Below, piece by piece: positions 26,115-35,679 of a DNA stretch of 64,000 bases. A program made the position numbers and the translations under genes. Position 1 is the first letter of the stretch. Each line of letters begins with the position of its first letter. This DNA comes from Massilia violaceinigra (GTDB taxonomy: Bacteria > Pseudomonadota > Gammaproteobacteria > Burkholderiales > Burkholderiaceae_D): positions 5,890,001 through 5,954,000 of the forward strand of contig NZ_CP024608.1 of the NCBI RefSeq assembly GCF_002752675.1. Direction: 5' to 3'. Under the pieces are notes generated by a model. That model saw only the letters and a program-made list of their open reading frames with translations, did not search any database and was not told where the DNA came from.

Positions 26115-27026
26115 ATGGCAGATATGCGACCGCTGCCCACCATCGGCGCCGGTCCACCTTCAGGAGCCGCCTTGTATTTTTGGAAGCAACTTTCACCGTC
26201 CGCACCGCACCGGCTCGCCGCCGGTACGGCTTTTGGCATGACCGACACGGGCACCGTCCGTCCGTCGAACGAGGATAATTTCCTGATCGATGCCGCTCTC
26301 GGCCTGGTGGCCGTGGCCGACGGCATGGGCGGCCATGATTCGGGCGAGGTCGCCAGCGCCGACGCGCTCACCTCGCTGGCCCAGTTCCTGCACGCCAGCA
26401 CCGATGCCGACAGCAAGGGGGTGGCGCCCAACTTCCGGCCCAGCCCGTTCGACCCCGGCGCCACCGATCTGGACGGCATCGCGAGCGAGGCGGCCCTGGC
26501 CGCCATGGTTACCGTGCACGACGCGGTCGAGTATGCCAACCAGCGCATGTACCAGACCAATCTGGCCAACCGGCGCGGCGATGGCGGCGGCATGGGCACC
26601 ACCCTCACCGGCCTGTGGCAACCCGAACCGGGCGGCCCGCTGCTGGTGTTTCACGTTGGCGACAGCCGCCTGTACTGCTTCCGCGCCGGCCGCCTGACCC
26701 AGCTCACGCGCGACCAGACCATGTACCAGGAAGCCATCGAAGCGGGCGCAACCGGACACTTGCCGCCGCGCAATCTGCTGCTGCAAGCGCTCGGCCCTTC
26801 GTGCGACGTCCACCCCGACCTGCGGATCCAGGCGGTGGAAGCGGGCGATGTCTATCTGCTGTGCAGCGACGGCCTGTATGGCGCAACGTCCGACGAGCGC
26901 ATCGCTGCCCTGCTGGCGGGTGCGAGCGCGGACCGGCTGGGCGACTGCTGCAAGGAACTGATCGCCACCGCCTTGCAGGACGGCAGCCGCGATAATGTGA
27001 CGGTGGTGTTGTTACAGTGCGATTAA
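26115..27026 (+). CDS. PP2C-family Ser/Thr protein phosphatase
   Basis: This cytoplasmic metal-dependent phosphatase removes phosphate from Ser/Thr residues of target proteins. From ATG 26115 it has 303 residues. The PP2C motifs are in order: TGTVRPSNEDNF, LVAVADGMGGHDSGEVAS, GGGMGTTLTGL, VGDSRLYCFRAG, LLCSDGLYGATSDE and SRDNVTVVLL. All metal-ligand Asp residues appear present. A TTG at 26172 preceded by AGGAG (26162-26166) would remove the atypical first 19 residues and may be the true start. It may act on the Ser/Thr kinase at 40907-43075 or on the sensors upstream; neither link is proven. Confidence 0.93.
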   Translation: MADMRPLPTIGAGPPSGAALYFWKQLSPSAPHRLAAGTAFGMTDTGTVRPSNEDNFLIDAALGLVAVADGMGGHDSGEVASADALTSLAQFLHASTDADSKGVAPNFRPSPFDPGATDLDGIASEAALAAMVTVHDAVEYANQRMYQTNLANRRGDGGGMGTTLTGLWQPEPGGPLLVFHVGDSRLYCFRAGRLTQLTRDQTMYQEAIEAGATGHLPPRNLLLQALGPSCDVHPDLRIQAVEAGDVYLLCSDGLYGATSDERIAALLAGASADRLGDCCKELIATALQDGSRDNVTVVLLQCD

Positions 27027-27053
27027 CGGGCTGACAACGGTGCTGCGTACCAG

Positions 27054-27469
27054 TTAATACCGCATTCCGGTCACGTTTACATGGGCCCAAATCCAGGTTC
27101 GCGGCTCGGGATCGTCGACCTGAACCGACTTCACCGCATCCACTATCACTGTCGTGCCCTGTCCCGGTGCGCCAATGCTCTTCTCCATTGGTGGACCGAA
27201 AACGGTTATCAACGCCACAACAATTTGCGTATTGATCTTCGTGGACGGGGCGCGTGCCGATATCTTCGCGCTCGCATCGGTGACGCCGGACGGCAGGTCG
27301 ACGATGAAGCCGATATACGGTGGATCAATCCGGATTCTTCAAGCGGAATGGTCTCGCCGTTCATCCGGAACTCCGTCACCTTCGCGCCTTCTTGGGCGAG
27401 CGGGGCGCAAAACCAGCCGAGGCCGCGGTCGTATTTGGAGGCGATCAGGGAATACAAGTATTCATCCAT
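27054..27469 (-). pseudogene. Frameshifted gene of unknown function
   Basis: Starting at ATG 27469 on the minus strand, the frame runs through GETIPLEESGLIH and then breaks at about 27318-27323. Shifting frame there restores a good protein, PYIGFIVDLPSGVTDASAKI, on to ITVFGPPMEKSIGAPG and TWIWAHVNVTGMRY, with a TAA at 27054-27056. One missing C in a CAC(C)CG context explains the break and would join the parts as ...GLIH-PYIGF..., about 139 residues. I do not recognise the family. The local GC content is lower than in neighbours, which suggests transfer. A sequencing error is an alternative. Confidence 0.7.
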
Positions 27470-27766
27470 GTTTACCTTAGCTGAACTGGAGCCGTCATCG
27501 CCCTCGATAAATCATAATGCGCTCAGGAAATTCACGTACCCGCATCCCGCACGATTTTGATCGCGTTCAATCCTTGAGTTGGGTATTGTGGAAATGTAGT
27601 CCTGGTGCATACCTCATCCGGGCGGATGCGTCGGCGACCGCATGTGTGTTCAACACGCGCCACAAGACGAAATTCCACGCTGCCGGACGATTCCGGCCGA
27701 TGTTTCTACTGAGTAATGAGGTAAAATCCCGGTGAGGGCCTTTGTGCAGGAAAAAAGAGATACGCG
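27470..27766. other. Low-GC spacer without recognisable gene
   Basis: Nothing I can name is coded here. TAAAAT at about 27721-27726 may be the -10 box of the HDOD gene that starts at 27767. The region continues the lower-GC stretch of the frameshifted gene. Confidence 0.4.
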
Positions 27767-28762
27767 ATGAAACGGTGGTTAGATCGATTGTTGGGCAGCG
27801 ACAGCGAAGAAAGCAAGCCTGCGCCCGCCCCTGTCGCGCCCGCTCCAGTGCGTGTGCGCGCACCCGACCCCGTGCACGCGCAGCAGGTCGACGCGCTGTT
27901 CTACCGCTGGCTGGCCGGCATTACGCCGCACAGCGGCCCATCGAATGATGAAAAAGTCATTCTTGTCGATCTGGCCTACATGGGCCAGCTGCCGATGGAC
28001 GAGATCACCCTCGCGCCCAGCATGCCCGCCCTGTTTCCGCAATTGCTGCGCAGCATGCGCGACAATACCGTTTCCGGCGCCGACCTGGCGCGCCAGCTGT
28101 CGCAGGACAAGGAACTGGTCGCCGAGATACTGCGCGAAGCAAACCGTCCCTGCCACCATCCCCACTACCACACCAACGACCCGGTCACCACGGTCGAACG
28201 GGCCACCATGCTGCTGGGGGTGAACGGCTTGCGCATGCTGATCGGACGCGCCTCGCTGCTGCCGATCATCATCAGCATGACGCCAGGGCCGTTTTCGCAA
28301 TTGTCCACGCCGCTGCTGTGGCGTCAGTGCGAAAAATGCGCGCTGGCGGCCAGCGTGCTGGCGCCGGCGGTGCGCGCCAACCCGGTCGAAGCGTATTTCG
28401 CCGGGCTGCTGTACAACCTGGGCCTGATCGTTTCCTTCCGCCTGATGGACCAGGTCAATACCGAGCCCGCGCTGCCGCAATCGGAAGCGTTCATCATCGC
28501 CCTGCACGCGCAGGCGCGCGCCTTGTCGGTGCGGATCGCCGAAGCGTGGGGCTTTCCTGATACAGTGACGTCCGCCATCGAGCAGGCCGGCCAGCCGGAC
28601 GGCACGCCGCTCTCGCAGGCGCTGGCGCTGGGCGACATGATCAGCCGCCTGCGCATGCTGGTCGACTCGGCCCACTTCGAGGCCGACGACCCGTTCGTGC
28701 TCGAAGGGCTGGACGCGGCCGGCCTGGCCTGTTTCGAGGAACTCCAGAATGAGGATGAGTGA
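27767..28762 (+). CDS. HDOD-domain signalling protein
   Basis: The 331-residue cytoplasmic protein has a short N-terminal region rich in Ala/Pro and then a HDOD domain (about residues 80-290). The helices LAPSMPALFPQLLRSMRDNT, ARQLSQDKELVAEILREANR and TVERATMLLGVNGLRMLIGR follow the HDOD pattern. HDOD domains are related to HD-type phosphohydrolases but lack the metal-binding residues and usually serve as output or scaffold modules in signal transduction. No second domain is fused. Its stop (TGA at 28760-28762) shares one base with the ATG of the 5'-nucleotidase gene, so the two are translationally coupled. Confidence 0.9.
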   Translation: MKRWLDRLLGSDSEESKPAPAPVAPAPVRVRAPDPVHAQQVDALFYRWLAGITPHSGPSNDEKVILVDLAYMGQLPMDEITLAPSMPALFPQLLRSMRDNTVSGADLARQLSQDKELVAEILREANRPCHHPHYHTNDPVTTVERATMLLGVNGLRMLIGRASLLPIIISMTPGPFSQLSTPLLWRQCEKCALAASVLAPAVRANPVEAYFAGLLYNLGLIVSFRLMDQVNTEPALPQSEAFIIALHAQARALSVRIAEAWGFPDTVTSAIEQAGQPDGTPLSQALALGDMISRLRMLVDSAHFEADDPFVLEGLDAAGLACFEELQNEDE

Positions 28763-29700
28763 TGTCGTTCGAGATTGAGGGAAAGCTGGTGATCGGCGTG
28801 GCGTCGAGCGCCCTGTTCGACCTGACCGCCTCGCACCAGGTGTACCTGGACAGCGGAGCGGACGAATACCGCAGGTACCAGGAGCGCAATCTTGACGTCA
28901 TTCTGGGCAAGGGCGTGGCGTTTCCCTTCATCCGCCGCTTCCTGGCCATCAACAAGGTATTCCCGCGCCACAATCCCGTGGAAGTGGTGCTCTTCTCGCG
29001 CAATTCGCCGGAAACGGGACTGCGCGTGATGCGTTCGATCGCCCATTACGGGCTCGATATTTCGCGCGCCGCCTTCATCACCGGCAAGTCGCCCTACACC
29101 TATCTGCCGGCGTTCAACGCGGCCCTGTTTTTAAGCGCGAACGAGGAAGACGTCAAGAGCGCCATCGCGGCCAATTATCCGGCCGGCCTGGTGCTGCCAT
29201 CGAAAATCGTCGACGAGGATGACGACGTCGAACTGCGCGTGGCCTTCGATTTCGACGGCGTGATCGCCGACGACGAATCCGAGACCATCTTCAAGCGCAA
29301 TAACGATCTCGACGAATTCCACGCGCACGAAACCAAACACATGGCCATTCCCCACCAGCCGGGGCCCCTGGCCGAGATGTTTCGCAAGCTGTCGCTGATG
29401 CAGCGGCTCGAAGAACGCGCACAGCGGCGCGACCCGGCCTACAAGAAGGTGCTGCGCATCGCCATCATCACCGCGCGCAACGCGCCATCGCACGAGCGCG
29501 TGGTGACCACGCTCAAAAGCTGGGGCGTATCGGCCAGCGAAACCTTCTTCCTGGGCGGGATGAACAAGACGCGCGTGCTGTCGATCTTCAAGCCGCATAT
29601 TTTCTTCGACGACCAGCTGACGCACCTGACGTCCTCGCCCGGAGGGACGATCCCGATGGTGCATGTGCCGTTCGGGATTGCCAACCGCCGCCCGGCCTAG
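28762..29700 (+). CDS. 5'-nucleotidase, cytosolic NT5C1-like family
   Basis: This family hydrolyses nucleoside 5'-monophosphates to nucleosides. The 312-residue protein has the HAD-like Asp motif as VAFDFDGVIADDESE (about residues 171-185). The N-terminal part LVIGVASSALFDLTASHQVY is typical of the bacterial 5'-nucleotidase (PF06189-type) group. The C-terminal FFLGGMNKTRVLSIFKPHIF and FFDDQLTHL carry the late Lys and Asp motifs. Its TAG stop (29698-29700) is part of the CTAG target duplication of the adjacent insertion sequence, so the insertion left the coding frame intact. Confidence 0.9.
   Translation: MSFEIEGKLVIGVASSALFDLTASHQVYLDSGADEYRRYQERNLDVILGKGVAFPFIRRFLAINKVFPRHNPVEVVLFSRNSPETGLRVMRSIAHYGLDISRAAFITGKSPYTYLPAFNAALFLSANEEDVKSAIAANYPAGLVLPSKIVDEDDDVELRVAFDFDGVIADDESETIFKRNNDLDEFHAHETKHMAIPHQPGPLAEMFRKLSLMQRLEERAQRRDPAYKKVLRIAIITARNAPSHERVVTTLKSWGVSASETFFLGGMNKTRVLSIFKPHIFFDDQLTHLTSSPGGTIPMVHVPFGIANRRPA
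29697..29700. repeat. Left target-site duplication CTAG
   Basis: CTAG directly flanks the left inverted repeat and is repeated at 31271-31274 after the right one. A 4-bp duplication suits IS1380-family elements. Confidence 0.75.
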
Positions 29701-31270
29701 CCCGGATATTTCGTGAGTAGAGGTCGGCGATCCCGTGCCGCAGCGCGTTGTTACTGGTATCTGACGCCAATCACAACCGGGGACCGCCGATGCCAAATTG
29801 TACCAATGAACCGATCAAGTTGGGGAGGGTTGGACGGCGCGTCGTTGAGGCGTCATTCGACGGCGGCGACATCGTCAGCGACGGCGGGGTTCTGCTGCTG
29901 CGCCAAGTGGATCAGCGCATCGGCTTAAGCAAAGCGATTGCGCGCGTATTCGAGGATCGACGCCGTCGTGCCAGCGTTTCGCACAGCATGCGCGACTTGC
30001 TCGCGCAGCGCGTGTACGGCCTGTGCTGTGGCTGGGAGGACGTCTGTGACCACAATGTGCTGCGCCGCGACTTGGCCATGCAAACGGCAGTGGGCCGGGC
30101 CGATGACTTGGCCTCGGCGCCGACGCTGAGCCGGCTTGAAACGTCCTCCACGCGCGCGTAGGCGGCCGCCCTGCATGGCGTTCTGCTCGATCAGTTCATC
30201 GCCAGCAAAGCTAAGCGGCCCAAGGAACTGGTGCTCGACATCGATGCCACCCACATGCCGCTGCATGGAGAGCAAGAGAAGTCCCACTTCCACCGCTACT
30301 ACGACAATTACTGTTACTTGCCGCTGTACGTCTTTTGTGGCCAGGATATCCTCGCCTGCGTCTTGCGGCCCAGCAGCCGCGATCCGGCCGGTATCCTCAG
30401 CGCATTAATCAAATTGATCTCCCGGCGCTTGCGCCAGGCTTGGCCACGCATCCGCATCATCGTGCGCGGCGATTCCGGGTTCTGCCGTCATCAAGCTCTG
30501 CGCCGCTTCGAGAAATGGGGGCTGCACTATATCGTCGGCTTGCAAAAGAACTCAGCGTTGCTGCAACGAGTAGAGTTGGCCGAACTGGCACTGGCCGAGA
30601 TGTATCAGAAGGCCGGTTCCAAGCAGCGCATGATTGGAGAATTCACTTATGCGGCGGGGACGTGGGATCGGCAACGGCGCGTCATCGCGCGGCTGGAACA
30701 CGATGCGCGCGGCGCCAACCCGCGTTTCATCGTCACCAACCTGACTGGGGGTCCCAAGGCACTGTACGAACGCGTGTATTGCGCCCGTGGCGAAGCAGAG
30801 AACCGTATCAAGGAGGCGCAGCTCGATTTGTTCGGACGCCGTGCGAGCTGCCATAAATTCCAGGCCAACCAACTGCGGCTGCTACTGGCAGCGTTCGCCT
30901 ATACCCTGATGATCAATTTGCGCCGCCTGGCTTTGGTTGGCACGGAACTGGCACGCGCCTGCACGGCGACGATCCGCATCAAACTGCTCAAGATCGGCGC
31001 GGCCGTCGTGCGCAACACGCGGCGCGTGCGCGTCATGCTCGCATCCCAACATCCACTCAAGCACGTCTTCCTCACTGCCGCCCGCGCGCTGGCACCATAA
31101 GCCCGCCAAGTGCTGTCCCCGGCACGCTATAAAGCAACGGGGGTAGGGGGAGTTACGTCTGCAATCAGGCCGCGCGGCAGAACCGACACCAGGAAGCGAG
31201 CAATCAACATGCCGCAGCCATGTTCGGCGCACCCCGGCCCTCAGATTGGCAGACTCATGAAATATCCGGG
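29701..31270 (+). mobile_element. IS1380-family insertion sequence, 1570 bp
   Basis: The element is bounded by near-perfect inverted repeats, CCCGGATATTTCGTGAGT at 29701-29718 and its complement (one mismatch) at 31253-31270. It is flanked by CTAG duplications. It carries one transposase gene, interrupted by a stop codon. The intact ends and matching target duplications mean that it inserted as a unit and could still be moved by a transposase supplied in trans. It lies in the spacer between the 5'-nucleotidase gene and mfd, ending 90 bases before mfd. Confidence 0.9.
29790..31100 (+). pseudogene. IS1380-family transposase interrupted by an in-frame TAG
   Basis: A single reading frame from ATG 29790 to 31100 (436 residues if read through) encodes a DDE transposase. 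Asp in VLDIDATHMPLHG, Asp in IIVRGDSGFCRHQ and Glu in GEAENRIKEAQLDLFG are the likely catalytic triad. The frame is broken by TAG at 30159-30161, between SRLETSSTRA and AAALHGVLLDQF. Relatives have a Gln-rich join here, so CAG-to-TAG is the simplest change. The downstream part alone (from ATG 30231) keeps all three acidic residues but lacks the N-terminal DNA-binding region, so the element is probably not autonomous. Confidence 0.9.
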
Positions 31271-31324
31271 CTAGGGCTCCCGCAGGTCGCCGGCAGGGCG
31301 CAGTCACCGTTACCCATATCCAGC

Positions 31325-31330
31325 TATAAT
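31325..31330 (+). promoter_or_regulatory. Probable -10 box of mfd
   Basis: A perfect TATAAT lies 30 bases before the mfd ATG and outside the insertion sequence. The -35 region (around 31302) is weak. The insertion ends 54 bases upstream, so the core promoter appears unaffected. Confidence 0.5.
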
Positions 31331-31360
31331 TAGCCGTCCCGCTCACAGCCCGCAGCCCGC

Positions 31361-34300
31361 ATGCCTTTCGATTTAAAGAAATCACTCCCGAAATCCGGTA
31401 ACCGCTTCGCCCTTCCGACCCTGTACGGATCCTCGGACGCGTATGCGCTGGCGGTGGCGGCGCTCGAACTCAAATCGGCAAAGCAGATGCTGACCGTGAT
31501 CGTGGCCAACGCCAGCGACGGCCAGCGCCTGCTCGATGAAATCCCCTGGTTCGCCGACGGCAAGCTGGCCTGCCACCTGCTGCCCGACTGGGAAACGCTG
31601 CCTTACGACGCCTTTTCGCCGCACCAGGACCTGGTCTCCGAACGCCTGGCGACCCTGCACGAAATCCAGAACGGCCAGTGCGATGTCCTGATCGTGCCGG
31701 CCACCACGGCCCTGGTGCGCCTGGCGCCGCCATCGTTCCTGGCCGCCTACACCTTCTTCTTCAAGCAGGGCGAAAAGCTCGACGAAACGCGCCTCAAGGC
31801 ACAACTGACCCTGGCTGGCTACACCCACAATTCGCAGGTGATGTCGCCCGGCGAATACTCGGTGCGCGGGGGCCTGATCGACCTGTTCCCGATGGGTTCC
31901 GCCCTGCCCTACCGGCTCGACCTGTTCGGCGACGAAATCGAAACCATCCGCACCTTCGACGCCGACACCCAGCGTTCGCTCTACCCGGTGCGCGAAGTGC
32001 GCCTGCTGCCCGGGCGCGAATTCCCGATGGACGAAGCGGCCCGCACCACCTTCCGCAGCCGCTGGCGCGAACGCTTCGAGGGCGATCCATCGCGCTCGGT
32101 GGTGTACAAGGACGTCAGCAGCGGCATCGCCTCGGCCGGTATCGAATACTACCTGCCGCTGTTCTTCGAGCAGACCGCGACCCTGTTCGACTATTTGCCC
32201 GAAAAAGCCAGCCTGGCGCTGGTGGGCGACATCGACGGCGCCATCAAGCGCTTCTGGCTCGACACCGAATCGCGCTACCGCTTCCTCAAGGCCGACCGCG
32301 ACCGCCCGATCCTGGCCCCCGATGAACTGTTCCTGAGCGACGAGAACTTCTTCACCCTGGCCAAATCGTACGGGCGCTGGGTCCTCACCAAGGACGCCGA
32401 CCTGCAGGCATCCGAACTGTCGGCGCCGATTCCCAACATTGCGGTGAACCGCCGCATCGACGATCCGCTGACGAACCTGCGTTCCTACCTGCTGGAGAAC
32501 GACAAGCGCGACAAGCGCGTGATGATCTGCGCCGAATCGAACGGCCGCCGCGAAACGCTGCAGCAGTACTTCAACGAATACAACCTGGCGCTGGTGCCGG
32601 TCGAGGGCTTCGCCGGCTTCGTGCAGTCCGACGCCAAGCTGGCGCTGGGCGTGGCGCCCCTGCAGGCCGGCTTCGAATTGTCGGAGCTTGGCACCGGCAA
32701 CCTGATTTTCATCACCGAGACCGAGCTGTATGCGGGTTCGGGCCGGCGCGCCGGCAAGAAGAAGCAGGAAGGCGTGACCCAAGTCGAGTCGATGGTGCGC
32801 GACCTGTCGGAACTCAAGATCGGTGACCCGGTCGTGCACATCAACCACGGCATCGGGCGCTACATGGGCCTGACCAGCATGGACCTGGGCGAAGGCGAAA
32901 CCGAATTTCTGCACCTCGAATACGCCAAGGACACCAAGCTGTATGTGCCGGTCTCGCAGCTGCATGTAATCTCGCGCTACTCGGGCGCCTCGCCCGAAGA
33001 CGCGCCGCTGCACGCGTTGGGGTCGGGCCAGTGGGAAAAAGCCAAGCGCAAGGCTGCCGAACAGGTGCGCGACACCGCCGCCGAACTGCTTAACCTGTAC
33101 GCGAGGCGCGCGCTGCGCCACGGCCACTCCTTCGAATACTCGGCGCACGACTACCAGAACTTCGCCGACAGCTTCGGTTTCGAGGAAACGCCCGACCAGG
33201 CCGAGGCCATCAACAACGTCATCAAGGATATGACCGCCGGCAAACCGATGGACCGCCTGGTGTGCGGCGACGTCGGCTTCGGCAAGACCGAGGTGGCGCT
33301 GCGCGCCGCCTTCATCGCCGTCATGGGCGGCAAGCAGGTTGCGATCCTGGCGCCGACCACCCTGCTGGCCGAACAGCATGCGCAAACCTTCGCCGACCGC
33401 TTCGCCGACTGGCCGGTGCGCATCGCCGAACTGTCGCGCTTCCGGACCGGCAAGGAAATCAACAACGCGATCAAGGGCATGGCCGACGGCACGCTCGATA
33501 TCGTGATCGGTACCCACAAGCTGCTCTCGCCGGACGTGCAGTTCACCCGCCTTGGCCTGGTCATCATCGACGAAGAACACCGCTTCGGCGTGCGCCAGAA
33601 GGAAGCGCTCAAGGCCCTGCGCGCCGAAGTCGATGTGCTGACCCTCACCGCCACGCCGATTCCGCGCACGCTGGGCATGGCGCTGGAAGGCTTGCGCGAC
33701 TTTTCGATCATCGCCACCGCGCCGCAAAAGCGCCTGGCGATCAAGACTTTTGTCCGCAGCGAAGACGGCTCGATCATCCGCGAAGCGTGTTTGCGCGAAC
33801 TCAAACGCGGCGGCCAGATCTACTTCCTGCACAACGAAGTCGAGACCATCCAGAACCGCATGGCCATGCTCACCGAGCTGCTGCCGGAGGCGCGCATCGG
33901 CGTGGCCCACGGCCAGATGCACGAACGCGACCTGGAAAAGGTGATGCGGGACTTCGTGGCGCAGCGCTATAACATCTTGCTGTGCACGACCATTATCGAA
34001 ACTGGCATCGACGTGCCGACCGCGAACACCATCATCATGCACCGCGCCGATAAATTCGGCCTCGCGCAGCTGCACCAGCTGCGCGGGCGGGTGGGCCGGT
34101 CGCACCACCAGGCCTATGCCTACCTGCTGGTCACCGATGTGAGCAGCCTGACCAAGCAGGCGCAGCGCAGGCTCGACGCCATCCAGCAGATGGAAGAACT
34201 GGGGTCCGGCTTTTTCCTGGCGATGCACGACCTGGAAATCCGCGGCGCCGGCGAGGTGCTGGGCGAGAACCAGTCCGGCGAAATGCTCGAAATCGGCTTC

Positions 34301-34816
34301 CAGCTGTATTCCGACATGCTTAACGAAGCGGTTCGTTCGCTCAAGGCCGGCAAGGAACCCGACCTGGCCGCGCCACTGGCCACCACCACCGAAATCAACC
34401 TGCACGTACCGGCGCTGCTGCCGGCCGACTTCTGCGGCGATGTGCACGAACGCCTGTCGATCTACAAGCGCCTGGCCAACTGCAGCGCGCAGGAAAAGAT
34501 CGACGACATGCAGGAAGAGCTGATCGACCGCTTCGGCAAGCTGCCCGACCCGGTCAAGGCCCTGATCGAAACGCACCGCCTGCGCATCGCGGCCAAAACG
34601 GTCGGCATCATCAAGATCGATGCCCACGGCGAAGCGGCCAGCCTGCAGTTCATGGTCAACCCGCCGATCGACTCGATGCGCATCATCACGCTGATCCAGA
34701 AGAACCGCCACATCAAGCTGGCCGGCCAGGACAAGCTGAAAATCACCGCGAGCATGCCGGATCTCGCGGCGCGGGTCACGCAGGTCAAGCAAACGATTAA
34801 ACAACTGTTAGCGTAA
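31361..34816 (+). CDS. mfd: Transcription-repair coupling factor
   Basis: Mfd removes RNA polymerase stalled at DNA damage and recruits UvrA. The 1151-residue length is normal. The N-terminal UvrB-like region (about residues 10-330) precedes the RNA-polymerase-interacting CarD-like module GDPVVHINHGIGRYMGL (about residues 488-504). Translocase motifs follow: Walker A GDVGFGKTEVALRAAF, Walker B as IIDEEHRFGVRQKEAL, the TATPIPRTL motif III, and helicase motif VI in QLRGRVGRSHHQAYAYLL. The C-terminal autoregulatory domain is complete. mfd and serB are 7 bases apart and probably form one operon. Confidence 0.98.
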   Translation: MPFDLKKSLPKSGNRFALPTLYGSSDAYALAVAALELKSAKQMLTVIVANASDGQRLLDEIPWFADGKLACHLLPDWETLPYDAFSPHQDLVSERLATLHEIQNGQCDVLIVPATTALVRLAPPSFLAAYTFFFKQGEKLDETRLKAQLTLAGYTHNSQVMSPGEYSVRGGLIDLFPMGSALPYRLDLFGDEIETIRTFDADTQRSLYPVREVRLLPGREFPMDEAARTTFRSRWRERFEGDPSRSVVYKDVSSGIASAGIEYYLPLFFEQTATLFDYLPEKASLALVGDIDGAIKRFWLDTESRYRFLKADRDRPILAPDELFLSDENFFTLAKSYGRWVLTKDADLQASELSAPIPNIAVNRRIDDPLTNLRSYLLENDKRDKRVMICAESNGRRETLQQYFNEYNLALVPVEGFAGFVQSDAKLALGVAPLQAGFELSELGTGNLIFITETELYAGSGRRAGKKKQEGVTQVESMVRDLSELKIGDPVVHINHGIGRYMGLTSMDLGEGETEFLHLEYAKDTKLYVPVSQLHVISRYSGASPEDAPLHALGSGQWEKAKRKAAEQVRDTAAELLNLYARRALRHGHSFEYSAHDYQNFADSFGFEETPDQAEAINNVIKDMTAGKPMDRLVCGDVGFGKTEVALRAAFIAVMGGKQVAILAPTTLLAEQHAQTFADRFADWPVRIAELSRFRTGKEINNAIKGMADGTLDIVIGTHKLLSPDVQFTRLGLVIIDEEHRFGVRQKEALKALRAEVDVLTLTATPIPRTLGMALEGLRDFSIIATAPQKRLAIKTFVRSEDGSIIREACLRELKRGGQIYFLHNEVETIQNRMAMLTELLPEARIGVAHGQMHERDLEKVMRDFVAQRYNILLCTTIIETGIDVPTANTIIMHRADKFGLAQLHQLRGRVGRSHHQAYAYLLVTDVSSLTKQAQRRLDAIQQMEELGSGFFLAMHDLEIRGAGEVLGENQSGEMLEIGFQLYSDMLNEAVRSLKAGKEPDLAAPLATTTEINLHVPALLPADFCGDVHERLSIYKRLANCSAQEKIDDMQEELIDRFGKLPDPVKALIETHRLRIAAKTVGIIKIDAHGEAASLQFMVNPPIDSMRIITLIQKNRHIKLAGQDKLKITASMPDLAARVTQVKQTIKQLLA

Positions 34817-34823
34817 AACGAAC

Positions 34824-35675
34824 ATGACGACCATGAACCTGGTGCTGCAAGGCCCTGACACGACCATCGACACCCTGCGCCGCATCGCCGCACTGGCCAA
34901 TCCGGCGCGCGTGAGGGAGCTGGGCCCGCGCGCCATCCGCTGCGAACGGATCGATTTTTCCGAGGTCCTCAAGCAGACCATCGAGGTGGCCGCCGGCGCG
35001 GCGCGCATCGACGCCACCTTCATCGCTCCCGGGCGCATGCTGGCCGACTTCCGGCTGGTGGCGATGGACATGGACTCGACCCTGATCACCATCGAATGCA
35101 TCGACGAAATCGCCGACATGCAGGGGCTCAAACCCCAGGTGGCCGCCATTACGGAGGCGGCCATGCGCGGTGAACTGGAGTTTTCCGAAAGCTTGACGCG
35201 GCGCGTGGCGCTGCTCGCGGGCCTGGATGCCTCGGCGCTCGAACGCGTGTATGAGGAACGCCTCGCCATTTCCATGGGCGGCGAAGCGATGCTGGCGGCA
35301 GTGCGCGCGGCCGGCCTGCGCACGCTCCTGGTGTCGGGCGGCTTCACCTTCTTCACCGAACGCCTGAAAACGCGCCTGGGGCTCGATTACACGCATGCCA
35401 ACGTGCTGGAAATCGTCGACGGCAAGCTGACCGGGCGCGTGCTGGGCGGGATCGTCGACGCCGAGGAAAAAAAACGCACGGTCGAACGCGTATGCGCCGA
35501 CATCGGCATCGACACGTCGCAGGCAATCGTCATGGGCGACGGCGCCAACGACCTGCGCATGATGAGCATCGCCGGCCTGTCGGTGGCGTTCCGCGCAAAG
35601 CCCGTGGTGCGCGCCCAGGCCGACGTGGCGCTGACCTATACGGGCCTGGACGGCCTGCTCTCCATCCTCACGTAA
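34824..35675 (+). CDS. serB: Phosphoserine phosphatase
   Basis: SerB catalyses the last step of L-serine synthesis, hydrolysing phosphoserine. The 283-residue protein has an N-terminal ACT-like region (about residues 5-70) and a HAD core with nucleophile motif VAMDMDSTLITIECIDEI (about residues 75-92). The second motif is LLVSGGFTFFTERLK and the Mg2+-binding motif is VMGDGANDLRMMSIAG. The DMDST form of the nucleophile motif is specific for this family. An alternative ATG nine bases downstream (34833) is possible. Only four bases separate its stop from the convergent GNAT gene. Confidence 0.96.
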   Translation: MTTMNLVLQGPDTTIDTLRRIAALANPARVRELGPRAIRCERIDFSEVLKQTIEVAAGAARIDATFIAPGRMLADFRLVAMDMDSTLITIECIDEIADMQGLKPQVAAITEAAMRGELEFSESLTRRVALLAGLDASALERVYEERLAISMGGEAMLAAVRAAGLRTLLVSGGFTFFTERLKTRLGLDYTHANVLEIVDGKLTGRVLGGIVDAEEKKRTVERVCADIGIDTSQAIVMGDGANDLRMMSIAGLSVAFRAKPVVRAQADVALTYTGLDGLLSILT

Positions 35676-35679
35676 AACC

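Noticed and set aside
30120..30231. Programmed frameshift or two-gene layout in the transposase
   Set aside because: Both halves are in the same frame, separated only by a TAG; there is no slippery site.
31382..34804. Open frame of 1140 codons on the minus strand opposite mfd
   Set aside because: Antisense by-product of GC-rich codon usage; composition is unlike any protein family and mfd is complete on the other strand.
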